Shown: one piece after another, positions 12,852-23,559 of the stretch
Numbering within the stretch: position 1 is the first letter of the stretch
Layout: each line of letters opens with the position of its first letter
Assembly: GCA_028023455.1 (NCBI GenBank)
Contig: JAQFVV010011395.1
Location: 1 to 64,000, forward strand
Source of the DNA: Epiperipatus broadwayi
Lineage: Eukaryota > Onychophora > Udeonychophora > Euonychophora > Peripatidae
Length of the DNA stretch: 64,000 nucleotides
Reading direction: 5' to 3'
Notes under the pieces: model-generated
Told to the model about the DNA's origin: nothing
What the model saw: only the letters and a program-made list of their open reading frames with translations
Databases searched by the model: none
Translations under genes and position numbers: made by a program

Positions 12852-12966
12852 TGTTAACTTAATATTTTATCTGTAAATATATGCTATGATACATTATAGT
12901 TTATTAATAAATGTTAACTTAATATTCTATCTGTAAATATATGCTATTACACATTAGTTTGTTACC
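12852..12966. repeat. Tandem duplication, about 60 bp x 2
   Basis: Units 12852-12911 and 12912-12966 share tgttaacttaatatt and ctgtaaatatatgctat almost perfectly; the second copy lacks a few bases. Recent local duplication. Confidence 0.85.
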
Positions 12967-12992
12967 AAGTTATTAAAATCAGTCTGATCTCT

Positions 12993-13240
12993 GATCATCA
13001 CCATCATTATGCATTTGCACCACTAAATGTTTGATCATCACCATCATTATGCATTTGCACCACTAAATGTTTGATTGTCCCATCACTATGCATTTGCATG
13101 ACTAAATGTGTGATCATCACCATCATTATGCATTTGCACCATTAAATGTTTGATCATCACCATCATTATGCATTTGCACCATTAAATGTTTGATCATCAC
13201 CATCATCATTATGCATTGCTCTCCTAAATCATTGACCATC
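12993..13240. repeat. 40-bp minisatellite, about six units
   Basis: Units begin gatcatcaccatcattatg and end taaatgttt; starts at about 12993, 13033, 13073, 13112, 13152 and 13192. The third unit (gattgtcccatcactatg) and the sixth are the most diverged. There are no unique spacers between units, so this is a minisatellite and not a CRISPR array. Confidence 0.9.
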
Positions 13241-13370
13241 ATCAATATTTTTCATATTGAAAAATATTAAAACAGGCAAAACTCACTATACATATGCCAC
13301 ACACAGAAAGCTAGAGTAATCAATGGATGCCAGAAGGCTTGTGCATAAAATCCCCATCTAATGCCTACTC

Positions 13371-13429
13371 ATCCAATATCCCCAGACTAGTTTCTGGCTT
13401 GTGGCCTTCGTCAGTGAGGAGCCTTGGAT
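13371..13429 (-). ncRNA. Type I hammerhead ribozyme, complete core
   Basis: Self-cleaving RNA motif read on the minus strand from 13429 to 13371. Stem I: distal ATCCAA/TTGGAT and proximal TCCTCA/TGGGGA separated by an internal loop (GGC against TA). Core box 1 CTGACGA. Stem II GGC-CACAA-GCC. Core box 2 GAAA. Stem III AC/GT closed by a two-base TA loop. Predicted cleavage follows the C at 13385. Every core residue fits the hammerhead consensus (CUGANGA...GAAA...UH). The small stem III is the arrangement described for hammerheads of Penelope-like elements and animal retrozymes. Activity is inferred from sequence only. Confidence 0.88.
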
Positions 13430-13475
13430 CTGAGAGCACTGCATCTAGATCTTAGGATCTAATGCAACCTTCCAG

Positions 13476-13534
13476 ATCCAAGGCTCCTCACTGACGAAGG
13501 CCACAATCCAGAAACTAGTCTGGGGATATTGGAT
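13476..13534 (+). ncRNA. Type I hammerhead ribozyme, inverted partner copy
   Basis: The plus-strand partner of the 13371-13429 motif in the opposite arm. It is identical over 59 bases except for one G-to-T change that breaks the loop-closing pair of stem II (GGC-CACAA-TCC). Core boxes CTGACGA (13490-13496) and GAAA (13511-13514) are intact. Predicted cleavage lies between 13520 and 13521. The weaker stem II may lower activity. Confidence 0.82.
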
Positions 13535-13695
13535 GAGTAGGCATTAGATGGGGATTTTATGCACAAGCCTTCTGGCATCCATTGATTACTCTAGCTTGCT
13601 GTGTGTGGCATACGTATAGTGAGTTTTGCCTGTTTTAACAACAGTTATACACAAGCATAAGAGATGGTGGTCATGTGATGTTTATTGAAAAATAT

Positions 13696-16317
13696 ACTGA
13701 TCTATGATTATACATAGACATATTTGGTCAATAATTGAGTAAGTTCATCCCTGAAAAGAGCTGACTGCAAGTACTCCCTGAGTTTGAATTCTGTGGGGTA
13801 ATGGGGCCCAAAGGGGAAATGTAATGAATATGCTCTAGTCTAAATTACATTGAAATGTCTTAAATAAATTATGAGCTAGCATACTAAAGGTAGAAGTGAT
13901 TTGTAATTAAGCATTTCATCATGACATCTCTAGCATTTTACTCTGGGGCTTAGATCTGACAGTAGAGAGATGCACTCCCTTTGTTATATGCCATTTCTGA
14001 TTCAGTAATACCCAGCACACACAAATGGAATGTCGAATCATGTTTTTAGGATATGACTTGTTGTAGGTTGACCCATCGTATTCAAATCATCCAACTACTT
14101 AGTCTTATTTACATCATCCTATGGCTTGCCCTGCAGTTCCGTTATAATATATATATATATATTGAACCGGATTGAAATCCGATTCAATGGTGTTATTACA
14201 AAAAAAAAAAAAAAGAAATTTATTAAGCTTTTAATTTTCACTAAACGTTTAAGGTTTAAATTGTTATTATTATTTAAAAAGAATACATGTATCAAAATAC
14301 ACATGCGTTGATATGTAAAACGGATCATTTCAATGTTTATCGATTTAGTTTAAAAGTTTTCTTATACCACTTGTTTTTACTTTAAATCAATTAATTAAAA
14401 ACAAGCAACCTAGCTAATTACATTCCTGTGGCTTTTATTTTAATTATTGTAAAATAATTCTAAAAGCGGAGATTTGATTTTTATGTAGTTGTTTTCGTTT
14501 CAATAATCCCTGAGTAGAATTCTTAGATTAGATTGTGCTAGAGATTAATATTTGCCCTGCCTTAGGCATAGAAATTGAACAAGGCTAGCTTTCGTGGGAA
14601 ATCGAGGAAGGCATAAATAATACCAAAAATTTCATGAGTTAGTCTATTCTATTCTAACCTAGAGAGATTAAGTCAGCACTTCGTAAGAGTGATTCGTTCA
14701 GCTTCTTATTTCCAATAGTCAGTCAGATTAACCTCTTCAATGTTTGTACCATTAACAGTTTGAACATTTAATCTTTAAAAGCAAAATTTACAGTTACTAA
14801 AACAATTTTGCTTTCTCCATGATGTCAAAATATACTGCTATAAGTTTGATTACCAACAATATGTCATGCTAGTTTAACTCAGAAGATGGACCCATGCCTG
14901 CCAGCTTTCCTTCAATCCTGCAATGAACACCTAAAATAAACAAGACCCCCGCTGCCTCTACCTTGCCGCTGTCAATGACCTGAAAATGAACTAAAATAAT
15001 AATGCGCACTCTACGTGAACATTGTTTTTACCGAAAGGTAACTATTTTCTTTTTTATTCTTCCCAGGGTAAATTAATTCTCATTAAATCTCCACTCAGTC
15101 TAATTAAAAATCTGTATTCATAAGCTCAAGGAATATTTATACTCATATTTCATCTTTATTGTGTTTTCTTGAATTTTTGTAATGGGTTTTGGAATCATAG
15201 TTTTAAGATTCCCAAATTTGCATTCAATTTTTGTTTATTGGAAAGTGACGAATGAATTTTATATTTTTATGCCTCACTTTTTATAAATGCTTTAGCAGTC
15301 GTGTATATTTTAAATGCTTACCTGTAAGTATTTTATTATTCAATAATTAATTTTTAAACACTGTGTTTGCACTTTCGCAAACCTCCAAAAATCTTTTGGC
15401 TGACGACTTTATTGTCTAATTTTCCGCAGGTGGGTATTTCGTTTCTTATATCTCTGAATGCGGAAATTAGAATTGTTTTTCTTTGCAATTTTATAAGTGG
15501 TCGGCAGGAAGATAATATTTATCCCTTTTTAAATTACAGGTGAGTGAGACTTTCGTTCTGTTAAAGTATTTAAAACTTTTAATATTTTCGTACTCATGTG
15601 CACTCTCCGATAGATTTATTTTTGTATTTATTATGTGTGCTTTAAATTTTTCAGAGCATGTACTCAGAATTTGTTTGTAAGTTTATTTTCTTTAAATGCT
15701 GGGGCAGACGTAACTGCTTTTCTAATTATTTGCTCGTCTCCTATCGAGACCTTTAATTCTTATTTTTAGAATAATTTTCGCCAATCTCTTGGCTGGGATT
15801 CACCAGTTTTAGTGGTTTTCCTTCATCTTCAATCATATTTTTCAGTTGTTCTTGAGGTGGATCAATCACCTTTATTTTAAACGTAATAATAGGTGCAGCT
15901 TATACCGACATATGACATTCGTGGGCCCGATACATTTTTCAGACCTCGAAAAGCTCGTCAGCGCTGGTTTCGTTGATTTGTTTCAAGAACGTATTGTTTA
16001 AATATCTGAAAGTGAAGACCAATATTTGGGTGAATCCTCTGCTGAATGAAATTTGCTTCCTCCTTTTAATTCGTTTATTAGAGAATCAGTAGATCTGCCA
16101 GAGCATTGCATTTAGTCTTTCAGGTAGATGCCTGAGCTAATCCTGTTTGTTAACTTATAAACTTTTCTTATAAGTTATTCTTCTCTGAATAAAATTTTTG
16201 AAATTTGTTTAAACTTAATTTGGCTGATGTTTGTCTTTGTGCTTTTGTCTCAATTGTCTAAACAATTTAAGATCTCTTGTTTCTCCCTGAGTCTAGTCGG
16301 CGCAAACCATCATCATC
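13696..16317. other. Non-coding stretch, no gene recognised
   Basis: Mixed composition, less AT-rich than neighbours between about 14500 and 16300. A small hairpin (attgaaccggatt / aatccgattcaat) lies at 14161-14188. No reading frame with a recognisable family. An exon or LTR remnant cannot be excluded. Confidence 0.45.
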
Positions 16318-16391
16318 ATCTATTCTGATCACAGTAAATAAATGTTCCAGGTACGTAGTGATCTGGTGGCGCCCTCTGTGTCAGAATAGAT
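16318..16391. repeat. Short hairpin, about 74 bp
   Basis: Inverted repeat: atctattctgatcacag pairs with ctgtgtcagaatagatt across a spacer containing ctggtggcgccct. Could be a MITE end or a folded regulatory sequence. Nothing else indicates a role. Confidence 0.5.
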
Positions 16392-16477
16392 TGAGTATCC
16401 GGTATAATATATATATAGGAACTAACTAAAGGAAAAATAAAAACATAATAAAAAACAGACAATTACTTCTCTATAAT

Positions 16478-16527
16478 GCTGCTTTAATATTTTGACCAAC
16501 AGACTGGTTTTCATCAGAAAGCACAGC
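16478..16527 (-). ncRNA. Decayed hammerhead, left arm
   Basis: Minus-strand CTGATGA (16516-16510), stem II ACCA/TGGT, then CAAA where GAAA is expected, and stem I GCTTT/AAAGC plus an outer GCT/AGC pair. The changed G of box 2 is an essential position, so this copy is predicted inactive. Confidence 0.6.
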
Positions 16528-17221
16528 AAAATGGTTATTTCCAGAATATAAGCACTAAAATATTAGAGTTTCATATCATTTCACAAAACTAATTCCTATA
16601 GGCTAAAAATCCTTACAAAACTTTGTATAAAAAAATAAAAAAAAAAACTCTTTCACAAAAAAACTTTAAAAAAAAACTAAAACCTGATGACTCGATTGAT
16701 GATTTAAGAGTGGTTATATTGAAAGATAATTTTTTTCCCATGAGAGAAAAAAAAAACAAGAAAATGTTTTTATTTTTAAATTCAAGACATATCCTCATGG
16801 TATGAACATGAATATAGGTACAATCACAGCCTTGAATTACCTAGTTTCCTAGGAATTTGTTTTTTTGTTTGCTAGATAATTTTTTTTAGGTGGACTAGCA
16901 TGAAGTGGAATGTATATAAAAATATAGATGTATAAGATATATATGTATATAATAAAATACATATAGTAGAATATATATAATTTTTTTGGTGTGTACATAT
17001 ATGATAGTATATTTTTATTATTGCTTTTTGATATATTTTAATATATAATAATATGTATGGTTTTAGTTTTTTAAAGAAGTTTTAGTGAAAGAGTTTTTTG
17101 TATTTTTTATACAAAGTTTTGTAAATATATAAAGATTTTTAGCCTATAGAAATTAGTTTTGTTATTTGATACGTAACTGTTTGTAATATTTTAGCATTTA
17201 AATTCTGGAAATAGCCATTTC

Positions 17222-17273
17222 GCTGTGCTTTCTGATGAAAACCAGTGTCTGCTAGTTGAAATATTAAAGCAGC
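17222..17273 (+). ncRNA. Decayed hammerhead, right arm
   Basis: CTGATGA at 17232-17238, stem II AACCAG/CTAGTT with one mismatch, intact GAAA at 17258-17261, a stem III reduced to about one pair with a TA loop, and stem I GCTTT/AAAGC plus outer GCT/AGC. Better preserved than the left-arm partner; activity is doubtful because of the tiny stem III. Confidence 0.62.
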
Positions 17274-17304
17274 TTTATAGAAAAGTAATATATATATATA
17301 CTAT

Positions 17305-17908
17305 TGGTTGCTGAAACACTTCAATTTATTGATTTTTATTTAGTAGTTTTATATAAAATAAAGATAAGAAAGAGCTAGTCTGTACGTAAAATTGGTGCTA
17401 AATAAAATAGAAAAAAATTAATCCAGAACACTGTTTAGAGTGAATGTAATAAATGATAAAAGAAATGTAACGGTAAAGTCAAATAAAATTTCCAAACCTA
17501 AATGATTTTCATAAATCTATCAAATAGACATTATTTTGAATTACTGATTCAATGAAGAAAAGGTATACATATTAAAATGGATATTTCATGCAGTGAGTCA
17601 AAGAAATAATACAATAAATAGTAAACCCAGTTAAATATTATAAAATAAATTTATTTAACAAAACATTTTATTGTAAGCATCTTAACTTTAATTTTTAGAT
17701 GAGACAGTGAATTATGAGCTTCTGGAAATTATCTCATTTGAATTATTTAACATGAATACTAGTTTAGCTATTAAAAATCATTTAATGTTCCAAATTAAAT
17801 CCAATCAACTATTAATTGTTATCATTTTATGATATAATCACAGTTATAAGTTGTTGCAGAATAAATTAACATCTTTGTGAATTACAGTACAAGTAATTTA
17901 TTTGAAAT
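17305..17908 (-). repeat. Dispersed repeat R2, part 1 (split by LINE)
   Basis: Reverse complement of about 60925-61500. Shared landmarks include aaaatggatatttcatg-agtga, ttttgtaagcatcttaa and agttttagctattaaa-like blocks. The remainder of the repeat continues at 21223-21290 beyond the inserted LINE. No coding content. Confidence 0.7.
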
Positions 17909-17949
17909 AAATATCCAGATCATCATCATCATCATCAACCATTATCAAT

Positions 17950-20052
17950 CCACTGCAGGATGAAGGTCTCTCCAAGTTTAATCCATCTCCGATCTTTAGC
18001 TTCTCTTTTCCACAACACCCCTGCACATTTTCTTATTTCATCCATCCATCTCACATGTGGTCTCTTTCTGGGTCTTTTACAATCTCTGGGAATCCAGTTT
18101 AAAATTTCAATTGTCTATCTATTATCATTTCTTCTAGCAATATGTCCAGCCCAACTCCATTTCAATCTTTTAATTTTTTCAATAAGGTCAGTAACACCTG
18201 TTTGTTGTCTTACCCATACATTGTGTTTTCGATCTCTTCTTGTTACTCCCAAAATACATCTCTCCATACTTTTTTGAGTGGTCTGAAGTCTCTGTATTGC
18301 TCTTCTATTAAGTGTCCAAGTCTCAGATCCATAAGTAAGAACTGGCAAAACACATTTATTAAAAACCTTCCTTTTCAAACACATAGGCATATTTCCTTTT
18401 AGTATGAAGTTATTTCTACCAAAAGCAATCCAACCAAGTTTAATTCTATGATTAATTTCCTCCATTATGTTTCCATCTGTATTAATAATCTGACCAAGGT
18501 ATTTGTAACTGTTAACTTCTTCTAATTCTTCATAATCAATCTTTATTTTCATATTTTAAGCAAATCGATTAAACATTACTTTAGTCTTTTTAACATTTAT
18601 CATTAGTCCTACTTTTCTACTTTCATCTGCTAACTCCTGCAACATTTCCTGCAGCTCTGAAGCATTATTTGCAAAAACAACTACATCATCTGCAAAATCT
18701 AAATAACTTAAATACTCTCCATTTACTTTCATTCCTTTAGTTTCCCATTTCAATCCACAAAATACTTCTTGCAGCACAGCTGTAAAAAGTTTTGGAGATA
18801 TGGAGTCACCTTGTCTTACACCTTTCTCAATGTTGAATTTTCCAGTATCATTATGTAATCTAATTGTTGCTGTTGCATTTTTATAAATATTCTTTAAAAT
18901 ATGACAATATGCTGGATCTATATCTTGATGATCCAATGCTTTAATCACTGAAGAAATGTGTATAGAATCGAATGCCTTTTCATAATCTACAAATCCAAAA
19001 CATAATGACAACTCATATTCATTTGTCCATTCTATGACTTCTCTCAATACCTGGATATGATCTATTGTACTAAAACCACTTTTAAATCCAGCTTGTTCTC
19101 ATGGTTGGTGGAAATCCAAAGTTCTCTGTAGACGAGTTGTAATTATCTTGGTAAAAATTTTATATAAAACTGATAAAAGGCTGATAGGTCTGTAATTTCT
19201 AATATCTTCTTTATCACCTTTTTTAAATATTAATATTATTACTGCATTCTTCCAATCTTCCGGTACATCTTTATTATTTAGACATTTGGTATATAACTTT
19301 GCTAAAATTGTTTCTATTTCTTCACCTGCTTCTTTTAATATATCAATTATAATTCCATCATTTCCTGGAGCCTTTCCTTTCTTCATACATTTAATTGCAT
19401 GTCTCACTTCTTCATTTAAAATTCTGGGCAATTCGGAAGATGTAATAGATATAGGAGGTACTTGTTCTTTATTACTATATAATTCTTGATAAAAATCTTT
19501 ACCAATTTCATGATGTCATCTCTCTTTTTAGTAATAATTCCATCTTTTTTTCTTATTGCAGATATAAATTCCCTACCAATACCAAAATGTTGTTTAACAT
19601 TCTTGAGACTTTTATTTTCTTCTACAGCTTTCCTTGCTATTTCACAGTTATACTTTCTTATATCATTTTCAACTCTTTTCCGTACCATTTTACAAAATTC
19701 GAGATATTCAATTCTTTTTAATACATCATTTTTGTATATCTTCATAGTCCTTCTTTTCTTCATAAATTCTCTAGTCTCAGTAGAAATTTTATTAGTCAAT
19801 TGCTGCTTTTTTCTACCAGCTATCTTTGTTGCAGTTTTTAGAAGTGTATCAGTTATTTTCATATTAATTTCATTCAAATCTGAATCATGTTCAAAATCTC
19901 CTAACACTTTAAACCTATTTGTAAGTTCTAATTTAAATTCATTAGAATGTTTCTGAAGATTAGGAATATCAACTGTAAATATTGTTTTTCTTAATAATTT
20001 TTGTCTCTCTAGTTTTACATTAACACGTAACTTACACCTTACTAATCAATGA
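17950..20052 (-). pseudogene. RTE LINE reverse transcriptase, broken
   Basis: RT half of the RTE polyprotein. Linker ITDTLLKTATKIAGRKKQ (19845-19790); frameshift near 19505; [19 protein letters not shown] (19385-19330); [20 protein letters not shown] (19240-19180); nonsense TGA within the QP-EQAGF block near 19099; FVDYEKAFDSIHIS (18995-18955); GVRQGDSISPKLFTAVLQEV (18820-18760); catalytic FADDVVVFAN (18705-18676); stop near 18556; YGSETWTLNRRAIQRLQTTQ (about 18335-18275); RLKWSWAGHIARR; nonsense codon near 18113. All catalytic aspartates survive although at least four lesions stop translation. Confidence 0.9.
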
Positions 20053-20883
20053 TCACTTCCTGTTAAATTTATTAAGAATATTACAATCTTGAAATATGTA
20101 TTTCCTGTTAGTCAAAATATAATCCAATTCTGCTGTACCTTCATTTGGATCCTTCCATGTCCATTTCCTTTTAACATTTTTCTCAAAAAATGAATTCATA
20201 ATATAAAGATTTTCTTTTTCTGCAAACTCCACAAGTCTATGTCCTCTCTCATTTCTATTACCATAACCAAAATTACCTACAGCAATTTCATCTTTCATTT
20301 GTCTACCAATTCTAACATTAATGTCTCCCATAACAATTTTAAAATGTTGTTTACTCTGATCAAAAGCCTTTTGTACATCCATATAAAAATCTTCTACTAC
20401 TTCATCACTATGAGAACTTGTTGGGCCATAAACCTGAATTATCTGCATTTGGTATCTGCTATTAACTTGTATAACTAATCTTGCAACTCTGTCCGATACA
20501 CCATCAATCTCCACAATATTGTTTTTCCACTTTTTATTTATAATGAATCCTACTCCACTTGTATTTCCAATATGTGTGCTTTTATAATACAGTATATGTC
20601 CACTTTTTAAATCAATTGTTTCTTCACCTTTTCTTCTAACTTCACAAAGTCCAATAATGTCCCATTTAATATAAGACAGTTCTTCTAATTCTTGCAATCT
20701 TCCTTCACTTGAAAGTGATCTGCAGTTGTAAGTACCTAAATAAAAAGTCGTCATCAAATGGCAGCCTGGGTCCACAATCAGGGGATTCTTAGCACCCTCC
20801 ACCTTCGGCCACCAACCGCTGCCTTGGTAGGTGACTTTACAGCCTCCTGGGAATAAGGGCCATGCTTTATTTTTGTCTATCAT
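20053..20883 (-). pseudogene. RTE LINE apurinic-type endonuclease domain
   Basis: N-terminal endonuclease of the RTE polyprotein (exonuclease-endonuclease-phosphatase fold), which nicks target DNA for primed reverse transcription. Open for 276 codons. Seen in order: YLGTYNCRSLSSEGRLQELE (near residues 48-67), WDIIGLCEVRRKGEET (catalytic Glu, about residue 80), a GVGFIINKKW block (about 110), IQVYGPTSSHSDE, MGDINVRIGRQ (about 190), and LDYILTNRKY (about 255). The usual SDHRLV ending is reached only after a 1-base frameshift, and its Arg codon is a TGA stop (about 20045), so it is separated from the RT part. Close in style to proteins annotated as craniofacial development protein 2-like, which are RTE-derived. 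Confidence 0.9.
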
Positions 20884-21210
20884 AATTGTATATATGTATT
20901 GGAAAAATATTTATCATTTACACAAACATTCATTCTGCCTTATCAGGCACTGAGAAGAAAAACCATGGTGTTTCTTGATCTTAAACTCAGAGGTAAAAAG
21001 CCAATAAACTCACCACGCTGGCTAATGCGTGTTGGTGAGCAGCCCATCCATGTTCATATACTATATGAATAATCACATAGTAATAACAGCTGCAACGACA
21101 AGAACGTATGGAGTGGACATTTAGGAATTTGCCCTGCTCTGTTCCTTTAAGGCCTCCAAGAGGAATCAAAGGGTCTCCTTTCAGTTAATAGCAAACTCCT
21201 TTCTGCAGCC
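20884..21210 (-). other. RTE LINE 5' untranslated region
   Basis: Lies between the 5' end of the insertion (21210) and the endonuclease start codon (20883). Less AT-rich than the flanks. RTE 5' UTRs normally hold an internal promoter; no specific motif is identified. Confidence 0.6.
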
Positions 21211-21222
21211 AAATATCCAGAT

Positions 21223-21290
21223 ATACTATCATATTTATAAAAATTATAAAATTTCCTTAGGATTAAAAAACATTATAAAGCTTAGGAATT
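21223..21290 (-). repeat. Dispersed repeat R2, part 2
   Basis: Reverse complement of 60843-60905 (shared aaattataaaatttcctta and acattataaagc). It is the continuation of 17305-17908 across the LINE. Confidence 0.7.
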
Positions 21291-21570
21291 TGCTGGTTAC
21301 CCATTGAATCTGATGTTCAGATTTGTATGTATCATGTTAATTCAATGGAAATAGGTGATAATTTATTAATTAGAAGTTTTCAAAAAATAAATTCAATATC
21401 TAGTATGATAGATTATGTAGTTGAAAGGGCATTTCTTTGAAATGCTGTTCTGAAAATAATGAAGTATTTTACATAAATAGTGAATTAACAATATTTTCAA
21501 ATGATGATGATTAAAACTAGAGTAAATGTGGACAGAATAAACAATATTTTTAGATCATAGACAGTTATTT
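21287..21570. repeat. Dispersed repeat R3 relative
   Basis: 21287-21460 is the reverse complement of about 54650-54830 (shared tttgctggttacccatt and tgtatcatgttaattc). 21470-21570 matches 52020-52135 in the same orientation (shared gattaaaactagagtaaat). The two halves are in opposite relative orientation compared with the 52-55 kb copy, so this is a rearranged or foldback copy. Confidence 0.65.
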
Positions 21571-22139
21571 ATTTGTTCATGTTAATCTCAAAATTAAAAA
21601 ATTACTTTTCTTAATTAAAATATGTAATTGACAAATATGCATATTTCAGTTATTTAATGCTTATTTTTGTAAGGCACAAGCCATAAGAGTATAGCATTTG
21701 TTTAAAAATATGAATATGTCATAGGAATTTTAGTGATCATATCATTTTTAAGTCAATATTATTTAATAAGTCTGCCATTTGTTCAATACCTTGTGCATTT
21801 ATACAGAGTAAATATTGCTCTTTAGTGGAAGATTGTTTTCTATCCTTATTTGGTTTTCACTCAGGTGATACAAATTTAATGTTTTTAATTTGGCTGTCAC
21901 CTAAAAAACTGTTAGGGTTTCTCTCCAAGGATGTTTCTGTACTTTTCCTGTAACAACTGGTATAATAATGCTTCTTGTTTATCCTTGTTCAATGTTTTTT
22001 TATTAATAAGGCTTAGTCATCATACATGGATGGGGTTTGAAAATAAGACTCCCACCTCGACAGTCCATCGCCTTGCAAATGGCTATAGGCTATGATTAAT
22101 TTCTCCCTCTGATAAATTATTGACTGAAAAATATAAAAT

Positions 22140-23280
22140 TGACTTTTTATGTTTGATTGGGATCATATTAACTTCATTTAGGCATTTATAAGTGGCTTTA
22201 TTATTTGATTGTTGGTAAGTACCATTTCCAGTGAAAATTGTCCTTTTTTGCTATATATTTGGGGTAAATCCCCTATTTCTTTGTATACCTCATATGGATC
22301 ATCTGTGTTACTCTGTTCGTTGTCCATATTAAATTTTTTTAGGAAAAGGTCTAGTTTTTCCATGTTTAGATCACGATCACTTTCTGATAGCTTAACACTT
22401 TGACTATCTTAGACAAGTTTCTATTTTAATGTTTTGTATGAAAACTTAAGATTCTACTTTTTCAAATCTTTGACCCATTGAGCTGTTCATATTTTCTACT
22501 TGATTTTGCAGATCACTTTGATTCTCGATTAGTTTATCGACTGTCCTTATGTTGTATGAGTTTAGCTTCAATCAAATTTTGTCTAATCCTTATACTACTA
22601 TTTTCTATACATTTGGCTTTCTTCTCATAGTTCTCCAGCTTATTATATTGCTCTTCCATGGAATAATTTACTTCTAAATGCATTTTCTCTATTTCTTTAC
22701 TCAGTTGTGATTAGTATTGTTCTTGGTTTTTCACGATTTCAATTTTCAAATTATCATAGGCGTCATCTCAATGAATCTATCATCAATTTTGTTTTCTATT
22801 TCTTTCCCGAATTCAGTGAATCTAACTCGACACTTGCAATCTCTTTTGTCAATATCCCTAATTATTTCTTCTTTTAATTCTGCATTTTGTTTATCTATTC
22901 TGTCAGATAAATCAGCAAGCACTGTTCATCCACTTTATTAGATAAATGTTTTCAAATTAGATACATCAGTTTTTAAATCAGCACTCCAATTTTACTAGAC
23001 AAATCAGCACTCAAGTTCATAAACACTTGTTGCATCATTATCATCATCTGATTGAGAGTAGAATCATGTGTCCAGTTTCCTCCTTTCTTTGTGTTTCTTG
23101 AAGTTGGATTATCTCCAAAACAGTCCCACCAGATATTTCAACATTCTGTTCTACTATATTTTCAAAAGTAGATGTTTCTAAAATATCCCTAATAGAAGTT
23201 TACATCTTAATTTCCTTGCAAGCTTCTTTACTAGTTTCTAACTCCACTGCCTTGATTTTATTCCTAGTTATCATCTAAAA
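22140..23280 (-). pseudogene. Coiled-coil, gag-like reading region, heavily broken
   Basis: Minus-strand reading region with many frameshifts, starting near 23276 (ITRNKIKAVELETSKEACKE). It is rich in charged heptad-like stretches (for example KEIEKMHLEVNYSMEEQYNK, then LENYEKKAKCIE) and ends with DNEQSNTDDPYEVYKEIGDL near 22300. The long amphipathic helices resemble the coiled-coil N-terminus of the gypsy-type gag at 38643. No zinc knuckle or pol motif follows. Alternatives are a LINE ORF1 or an unrelated coiled-coil gene. Confidence 0.4.
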
Positions 23281-23559
23281 TATATATTGTTTTATATCTT
23301 TATCAGTAAAATAGCTTTATGAAAGTTTATCTCCAACTAATTCTTTCTATACATGTTAAGTAATTTGATAGACATTGCAGATGTTCCTGATGTCATACAT
23401 TTGACATGAGTTATGATTTAATTTTTATTTATCATTTCGTTTATTTAACATGCTACTTTACATCTCACTTTGGTTGAATATACAACTATTTTATTAGCAT
23501 CTGTTTATTGCTGTTTGTCTAGTTTCCATCCATCACATATTAGAATAATTAGCATATCA

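Larger units (their letters stand above)
13256..13695. mobile_element. 416-bp hammerhead-bearing palindromic element with 12-bp TSD
   Basis: The element spans 13268-13683 and is flanked by a perfect 12-bp direct repeat, attgaaaaatat, at 13256-13267 and 13684-13695. Arms 13268-13433 and 13472-13638 are reverse complements with only a handful of differences, around a 38-bp spacer; about 45 bp after the right arm (ending tggtcatgtgatgttt) are unpaired. Each arm holds a hammerhead ribozyme, on opposite strands. There is no protein. The long target duplication argues for retroposition (TPRT-like) rather than a cut-and-paste MITE. Arm identity suggests a young element or one kept uniform by conversion. 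A centre-deleted relative lies at 60638-60841 and shares the same tail. Confidence 0.88.
16461..17288. mobile_element. Foldback element with hammerhead-like arms
   Basis: Arms 16461-16684 and 17059-17288 are imperfect reverse complements (about 225 bp). Shared landmarks are the outer ttactt-ctataa-gctgctttaatatt, the ttctgatgaaaaccag block, ctataggctaaaaatc, and an inner ctaaaacc. About 375 bp of AT-rich sequence lies between them without coding. Each arm carries one decayed hammerhead core near its outer end, so on present evidence this is a non-autonomous relative of PLEs with inverted terminal repeats. The TA-rich flanks hide any target duplication. Confidence 0.75.
17921..21210 (-). mobile_element. 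Full-length RTE LINE with 12-bp TSD
   Basis: 3.29-kb insertion bounded by perfect 12-bp direct repeats aaatatccagat at 17909-17920 and 21211-21222. The low-coordinate (3') end is an (ATC)n tail at 17921-17936; the high-coordinate (5') end begins with the complement of ttctgcagcc. Length, a single endonuclease-RT reading region and a microsatellite tail fit the RTE clade. The insertion splits repeat R2, so it is younger than R2. Confidence 0.93.

Noticed and set aside
12993-13240. Regular 40-bp repeats resembling a CRISPR array
   Set aside because: Units abut without unique spacers, and the genome is animal; it is a minisatellite.
14119-14328. Overlapping short frames on both strands around a poly-A run
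   Set aside because: Arise from homopolymers and a TA microsatellite; no signal of coding.
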